Positions 59,693-64,000 of a stretch of DNA of 64,000 nucleotides are shown one piece after another. The notes below the pieces were generated by a model. The model made no database searches. It was given only the letters and a program-made list of their open reading frames with translations, and had not been told where the DNA came from. Origin of the DNA: SHVO01 sp041906145. GTDB taxonomy: Bacteria; Pseudomonadota; Alphaproteobacteria; Rhodospirillales; Rhodospirillaceae. The DNA is taken from positions 62,001-126,000 of the forward strand of contig JAYRJU010000005.1 of assembly GCA_041906145.1 (NCBI GenBank), read 5' to 3'. The position numbers and the translations under genes are program-made. Numbering within the stretch: the first letter of the stretch is position 1; each line of letters starts with the position of its first letter.

Positions 59693-61015
59693 CTATATCG
59701 CCTGCTTGCTTGCCGCGGGTGTTGTCGGCAGATGATGGGGTCCATCGACAGCGCCGCATCGGACTGCGACTTCTAATGATCCGGCGTCTATATCTTCTGA
59801 TTTATTCAGCGCGCGAAGCGCTGCCGCCGGCAACACATGAAGCCGTGCGCCTGCATTCATGGTGACCGACGAGGCGCCGCTACCCAGAGCTGCTTGGATC
59901 CCGCCGCCACCTGCCCTCACGATAATGAGGTCGACCAACTCGCCCCGTCGATGAAGGGCGCGCACGGCAAGACTGAGGATCGCAAGAGCCTCGGAGAAGA
60001 CGATCGCCTCGTCACCGGGAGTTGCCTTGTGACTCTGTGCGTCGAGCAAGACGACGCAGCGCTTGAAACGCTCGCTCCTTCGGGCGCCGCCAATCAGTTC
60101 GCGGGTCAGCGCAAGAACATCGCGAGCTCCCGCTCCATCGTGCGTCAGCAGAGCAAATGTCCGGCTTTCCGGCACCCTACGGTCTGTCGCGATGACGACG
60201 TTTTCCCTTTGCTGCAGCTCGTATCCAGCGGCCAGTACAATGCCTATCGCAGCGGATACATTCGATGGCAGCATCGGAGATTGTGGGTCAACCGCGGCCC
60301 TGCTGGACAACGGTGCCGCAAGACGCGCGCTGAGAGAAAGGCCGGCAAGGTACAGTCGATCGAGGGTCATGGGCGGCGGCGCAGGGCTGCGCCACCACTC
60401 GACGAACGCCGCGTGATAAGCCTCCGGCGTAGGCTCGACAAGCTGGAACGCGTCTGAAACCTGCGCCCGAGCCCGCCCGCTAAGGAGTCCGAGTACAGTG
60501 TTCTGGTTCCGGGCGTTGAAAACGTCGGCACCGACACTCTGCTCGATCAGCTTCGGTCCACTCACCGAAAACAGGGATTCTGCATGTACGATTCGGCGTT
60601 CGCAGATCGCCGAAAGAATACTTGCCCCACCAAAGGCGCACTTGCCGATGATCGCCAACATTCGGACGCCGTCGAGACGAGCGTCTTCGGCTTCTCGCAA
60701 CACCTTTCGAAGCGAGGCGATTCCTGCCGTGCCATCGGTGACGCGAATCCCACTCGTTTCGAAGAGAAAAACAACGGCGAGGTTGTTATTTCGACAGTAG
60801 CGGATGGCCGCCACGAGTTGGTCGGCTTCGTGGATTCCGATGGAGCCTTGATTTATCTGGTAATTGAAGCCCAGCAAAAGAAGCCCCCTGCCGTCCATTG
60901 TTGTCCGAAGCGCGGACAGATCGCCTTGGCCAACATCGAGCGGTTCGAACATTCTGCCGTTAAGGATCTCCGCTTGGATGGCGACAACATCGATGGGGCT
61001 GTCAGGAGCTCGCAT
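59693..61015 (-). CDS. MdcD-MdcE-like fused carboxyltransferase/decarboxylase
   Basis: A 440-residue protein of the crotonase/carboxyltransferase fold. The N-terminal half resembles the malonate decarboxylase beta subunit: LLLLGFNYQINQGSIGIHEAD, VFLFETSGIRV, IGKCAFGGASILSAICE with an oxyanion-type glycine loop, and VSGPKLIEQ. The C-terminal half resembles the gamma subunit (TRELIGGARRSERFKRCVVLLD, VRAGGGGIQAALGSGAS). In ordinary Mdc systems these are separate and work on malonyl-ACP made with MdcA/MdcC, which are absent here. Next to a MatB-like ligase it might decarboxylate malonyl-CoA or a substituted malonyl-CoA directly. The ATG at 61015 follows GGTGGAGG and overlaps the SDR gene by 14 bp. 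Confidence 0.72.
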   Translation of the reverse strand: MRAPDSPIDVVAIQAEILNGRMFEPLDVGQGDLSALRTTMDGRGLLLLGFNYQINQGSIGIHEADQLVAAIRYCRNNNLAVVFLFETSGIRVTDGTAGIASLRKVLREAEDARLDGVRMLAIIGKCAFGGASILSAICERRIVHAESLFSVSGPKLIEQSVGADVFNARNQNTVLGLLSGRARAQVSDAFQLVEPTPEAYHAAFVEWWRSPAPPPMTLDRLYLAGLSLSARLAAPLSSRAAVDPQSPMLPSNVSAAIGIVLAAGYELQQRENVVIATDRRVPESRTFALLTHDGAGARDVLALTRELIGGARRSERFKRCVVLLDAQSHKATPGDEAIVFSEALAILSLAVRALHRRGELVDLIIVRAGGGGIQAALGSGASSVTMNAGARLHVLPAAALRALNKSEDIDAGSLEVAVRCGAVDGPHHLPTTPAASKQAI

Positions 61016-61775
61016 ACATGCCTCCACCATCGGCGTCGATGACGACGCCGCTGAGGTATGAGGCTCTTTCGGACGAGAGAAATACGATCAAGTCCGCCAT
61101 TTCTTGCGGGCGCGCCGGCCGGCCGAAAGGAAGATGCGATAGCATCTCTTGCCATCTGTTCTCGTCACCAAAGCGCTCGCGAGCACGAGATTTATAAAGC
61201 GACATCAGGCGGTCGGTTTGTGTGGGGCCAGGATTAAGCCCGACGACACGCACGCCCCGGGAAGTCGAGTGGCCGCCGACAGCCTTTGTGAAAGCAATCA
61301 AGGCAGCATTTGCTGCGGAGCCGCAGACGTAGTCGTAGCGCGGATCCGCTCCGGCGATCCCGATGACATTGACGATGACGCCCTTTCCCCGCTCCATCAT
61401 CAGCGGCAGCGCCTGCCGAGCGACGTCGATATAGGCATGGAGCTTCACATCCCACGACCGGCGCCAGCTGGCATCATCAACACTCTCCAGGCCGCCTCCG
61501 GGAATCGCGCCCGCGTTATTGACGATAACGTCTGTAGCCTCCAGACGCGCGACAAGTTCGGGGACGCCGAGGCCGTTCTCAAAGTCTACTTGTAGGCCGG
61601 AAATGCGCCCGCGGTGGCCCTTCTCGAGGGTTCGCACCGCCGCTTCCACTGACTCGCCGCGACCAGTGATCGCAACGTAAGCGCCTTCCGCGAGAAACGA
61701 TTCAGCCGCAGCGAAACCGATCCCGCGAGAGCCGCCGGTAATAACGACCTTCTTTTCAGCCAGGCCTAGGTCCAT
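61002..61775 (-). CDS. SDR-family oxidoreductase with altered catalytic motif
   Basis: A 257-residue short-chain dehydrogenase. The Rossmann motif GGSRGIGF, NNAG at strand 4 and the late GLNPGPTQTDR and YLSGVVIDADGGG are all present. The usual YxxxK is not: the region reads RYDYVCGSAANAALIAF, so the lysine four residues after Tyr is a serine. A subgroup of SDRs with Y(V/I)CGSA-NA exists, so the gene is not obviously dead, but the chemistry may differ. It lies 5 bp after the alpha/beta hydrolase gene in the same operon. Confidence 0.82.
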   Translation of the reverse strand: MDLGLAEKKVVITGGSRGIGFAAAESFLAEGAYVAITGRGESVEAAVRTLEKGHRGRISGLQVDFENGLGVPELVARLEATDVIVNNAGAIPGGGLESVDDASWRRSWDVKLHAYIDVARQALPLMMERGKGVIVNVIGIAGADPRYDYVCGSAANAALIAFTKAVGGHSTSRGVRVVGLNPGPTQTDRLMSLYKSRARERFGDENRWQEMLSHLPFGRPARPQEMADLIVFLSSERASYLSGVVIDADGGGMYASS

Positions 61776-61780
61776 TTGGT

Positions 61781-62647
61781 CTAGCGCCCGCTACGCCGGT
61801 CAATCTCGGTCAAAAAGTCCAAGACCACACGGTTGAACGCCTCGGGCTCTTCCAGATTTACCGGATGAGAGGTCCTAGGCACGATCCAGAGCCGTGCATC
61901 CGGAATGTGACGCTTCATAAATAGCGCCGGCTCCAGACATGGCTCATCGTCGTCCCCGGTAATGATCAAAGCTGGAACCCTCATCTCCCCCATCTTGTTT
62001 TGCAGCTGATAGATCGTCGGGCGCTTCAACTGGTAGCCGCGTAACGTAAGGGAGGAACCGAGAGCGGAGTGTTCGGCGAATTGGCGATTGAATTCATCAA
62101 AGCCTCGGGGATCTTTTTCCTTATATCGGCGCCGGATCGGGCTATTGGCGTAATGGACGATGCCTTGTTCCATCCCAATATTGACCAGACGGTCTGCTAG
62201 TTCCGCGCTGCCCGTTAGAAACTCAGCGCGAGTTTTTGGGTCGGAGCCGTGACCGGCTCCCGCCACCACAACGGAGAGCGCCATTTCGGGATGCGAGAGC
62301 CCGAAATTTAGGGAGGCGTAGCCGCCCATGGAGAGACCCACTATGTGTGCCTTTTCGATTCCATAGTGCCGAAGGACATTCGCAGCGTCTTCGACCGCGT
62401 GCGCCTGACTGTATTGGTCGACACTGCCCGGAACGTCGGACGGTGGATATCCGCGCGCGTTATAGGTGATGCATCGATATCGCTTCGAGAGAAAGCGAAC
62501 CTGACTCTCCCAATTGCGGTAATCCCCGGCAAATTCATGGATGAAGATAATCGCGGTCCCTGCCCCAGTACTTTCGGAATAAAGGCGGACCCCGTTCGAT
62601 TCCACAAAGACGTTTTGTGTATCTCCTTGCGGGTGTCGCTCAAACAT
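61781..62647 (-). CDS. Alpha/beta hydrolase (enol-lactonase-like)
   Basis: A 288-residue cytoplasmic hydrolase. The oxyanion region is FIHEFAGDYRNWE, the nucleophile elbow is GLSMGG (Ser), the acid is in ITGDDDEPC and the catalytic His in TSHPVNLEEPE. The overall pattern is like PcaD/3-oxoadipate enol-lactonase and related esterases (RCITYNARGYPPSD). The ATG at 62647 overlaps the transporter stop by 8 bp; longer in-frame starts would run into the transporter gene. It is suited to open a lactone or ester at the head of the pathway. Confidence 0.85.
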   Translation of the reverse strand: MFERHPQGDTQNVFVESNGVRLYSESTGAGTAIIFIHEFAGDYRNWESQVRFLSKRYRCITYNARGYPPSDVPGSVDQYSQAHAVEDAANVLRHYGIEKAHIVGLSMGGYASLNFGLSHPEMALSVVVAGAGHGSDPKTRAEFLTGSAELADRLVNIGMEQGIVHYANSPIRRRYKEKDPRGFDEFNRQFAEHSALGSSLTLRGYQLKRPTIYQLQNKMGEMRVPALIITGDDDEPCLEPALFMKRHIPDARLWIVPRTSHPVNLEEPEAFNRVVLDFLTEIDRRSGR

Positions 62648-64000
62648 TGGGCCCCCGCGACGAATAAATATTGGTGTCCTTCGATTCACGGACGAAGAAG
62701 AGGCAGATGACGAAGCACGCGGCGGCCAAAGTGACTGGATACCAAAGGCCTGCGTAGAGATTGCCCGTGCTCGCCGAAATCGCGAAAACCGTCGCTGGTA
62801 GGAAGCCTCCGAACCAGCCAACGCCGATGTGGTACGGCAGCGACATGGCGGTGTAGCGAATGCGCGACGGGAACAGTTCCACAAGCATTGCGGCGATAGG
62901 GCCGTAAGTCATGGTTCCGAACAGCATCAGCAGGGCGATGATGAAGATCGACATTGGAATGTTGATCTCGTCCGGATTCGCTGGCCCGGAATTGTATCCG
63001 TGCGCTTTTAATGCGTCAGTAAATTGGCCGCCAAATTGCTTTTCTTTGGCCGCCGCATCCGGGTCGAGACCGCTATAGGCCGGGATAACGGTATCCCCAA
63101 TTTGCACCTTCGCGACCGTCCCAGGTTCCGCCGCGACATCCTGGTAGTTCAGTCCCGCCCTGGTGACGATACTGCGCGCAATATCACAGGAACTCGTGAA
63201 CTTCGATGCTCCAGTTACGTTCCATTGAAAGGCGCATTCGCTTGGGTCGGCGACAACGGAAATAGGCGCCGAACTTTGGGCAGCTGCGAGGCTTGGATTT
63301 GCATATGCCGTGAGGGCCTTGAAAAGCGGAAAGAAGAACAGGGCCGCGAGCAGACATCCCGTGAGAAATACGGTCTTACGGCCTATCCGGTCCGAGAGCT
63401 TTCCAAAAACGACGTAAAACGGCGAGGTGAGAACCGTCGCGGCGATGATGAGAAGGTTGGCCGTCCCGCCGTCGACCTTCAGCGTTTGGGTGAGAAAGAA
63501 CATTGTATAGAACTGGCCGGCATACCAAACGACCGCCTGCCCCATCACCATGCCGAACAGAGCGAGCAGAACGAGCCGAAGATTTGACCACTGCCCGAAC
63601 GCTTCGGAAATAGGCGCCTTGCTCGTCCGGCCCTCCTCTTTCATGCGCTTGAACTCAGGGGACTCGTGAAGCTTCGCACGCACCCATACGGAGATCGCCA
63701 ACAGCACGATGGAAACCAGGAACGGCACGCGCCAGCCCCAGGCCGCAAACTCCGCCTCGCCGAGCAACGAGCGGGTCGTGAGAATGACGAGGAGCGAGAG
63801 TAGCAACCCCAGCGCCGCTGTGACTTGAATCCATGCGGTCTTTTCGCCGCGGTTCTTATTCGAGGTGTGTTCCGCCACATAAACCACCGCGCCCCCATAC
63901 TCGCCGCCGAGTGCAAGCCCTTGGAGCATTCGCATGAGTACGAAAAGAATTGGCGCCGCGATGCCTACTGAGGCGTACCCAGGTAGCAGGCCTATCACGA
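62640..64000 (-). CDS. MFS transporter (MHS family), N-terminus outside window
   Basis: At least 453 residues; the 5' end continues past the window edge. Features are RMLQGLALGGEYGGAVVYVAEH (TM4-5 of MHS permeases), the DRIGRKTVF loop and LVELFPSRIRYTAMSLPYHIG in the C-terminal half. Between two late TM helices there is a large insertion of about 110 residues with two cysteines, two or more strands and acidic character. This is found in a subset of MHS transporters and likely faces the periplasm. First gene of the eight-gene operon seen here, so it probably imports the pathway substrate. Confidence 0.87.
   Translation of the reverse strand, partial: VIGLLPGYASVGIAAPILFVLMRMLQGLALGGEYGGAVVYVAEHTSNKNRGEKTAWIQVTAALGLLLSLLVILTTRSLLGEAEFAAWGWRVPFLVSIVLLAISVWVRAKLHESPEFKRMKEEGRTSKAPISEAFGQWSNLRLVLLALFGMVMGQAVVWYAGQFYTMFFLTQTLKVDGGTANLLIIAATVLTSPFYVVFGKLSDRIGRKTVFLTGCLLAALFFFPLFKALTAYANPSLAAAQSSAPISVVADPSECAFQWNVTGASKFTSSCDIARSIVTRAGLNYQDVAAEPGTVAKVQIGDTVIPAYSGLDPDAAAKEKQFGGQFTDALKAHGYNSGPANPDEINIPMSIFIIALLMLFGTMTYGPIAAMLVELFPSRIRYTAMSLPYHIGVGWFGGFLPATVFAISASTGNLYAGLWYPVTLAAACFVICLFFVRESKDTNIYSSRGPNV

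Noticed and set aside
1..64000. CRISPR arrays
   Set aside because: No regularly spaced direct repeats of CRISPR size are present; the only regular repeats are the coding zinc modules and the GNDPIDSF units.

Overview
The window is high-GC bacterial DNA with an alphaproteobacterial flavour. It carries several large TonB-dependent receptors with the C-terminal signature RAGVRFKM, many Tat-type signal peptides, MHS-family transporters, a SoxC-type sulfite dehydrogenase, a biotin-dependent propionyl-CoA carboxylase and an RsuA/RsmC-like pair. A Micropepsales/Rhizomicrobium-like or sphingomonad-like host would fit, but this is inferred from gene content only. I see no rRNA, tRNA or CRISPR array.

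Layout. 1-6.4 kb: the end of a LysR regulator, a ThDP enzyme plus aldehyde dehydrogenase pair, an MHS transporter, a Tat-exported carboxymuconolactone-decarboxylase-like protein and an exported protein of unknown function. 6.5-11.1 kb: a divergent signalling locus with a TPR/SLOG-like/class III nucleotidyl cyclase protein on one side, and on the other a membrane TIR-TPR protein followed by a small protein carrying three GNDPIDSF repeats. 11.1-25.7 kb: mostly housekeeping and envelope genes (lipoprotein, rRNA-modifying enzymes, M20 peptidase, deiminase-fold enzyme, retropepsin-like protease, amidohydrolase, two TonB receptors, OGT-like protein). 25.8-31.6 kb: soxC plus a cytochrome c, then pccB (with a one-base frameshift) and pccA.

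31.7-42.4 kb is an accessory island with visibly AT-richer sequence. It starts with a complete IS3-family element that separates pccA from a hairpin repeat that probably served as its terminator. Next comes an HTH-HNH protein with five DnaJ-like zinc modules. Then come two overlapping genes matching the layout of an AVAST type 3 anti-phage system: a 2079-residue Cap4-like nuclease/STAND NTPase and a small partner. The island ends in decayed non-coding sequence.

42.4-64 kb is a catabolic region around one LysR gene at 54.1 kb. Nearly identical sites (core TATGGAATA..GAT.C) precede the LysR gene, a five-gene exported-protein operon (TonB receptor, DUF1592 cytochrome, DUF1552 protein, PF03640-repeat protein, unknown protein) and a pair of Tat-exported FMN alpha-hydroxyacid dehydrogenases. 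Both dehydrogenases contain a CLECH haem-c-type motif inside the flavin domain. On the other side of LysR an eight-gene operon encodes an MHS transporter, alpha/beta hydrolase, SDR, an MdcD-MdcE-like fusion, MatB-like ligase, Fe-alcohol dehydrogenase, thioesterase and GabD-like dehydrogenase. A path from a lactone or ester through a 4-hydroxybutyrate-like intermediate to succinate, with a malonyl side branch, is a reasonable but untested reading.

A dispersed hairpin repeat (four copies, 23.6-32.9 kb) with the tail TTTGGTTGCGGGGGC links several of the regions. The strongest candidates for new biology are the cyclase/SLOG-TIR-GNDPIDSF locus, the HNH-zinc-repeat protein beside the AVAST system, and the CxxCH-bearing flavodehydrogenases.
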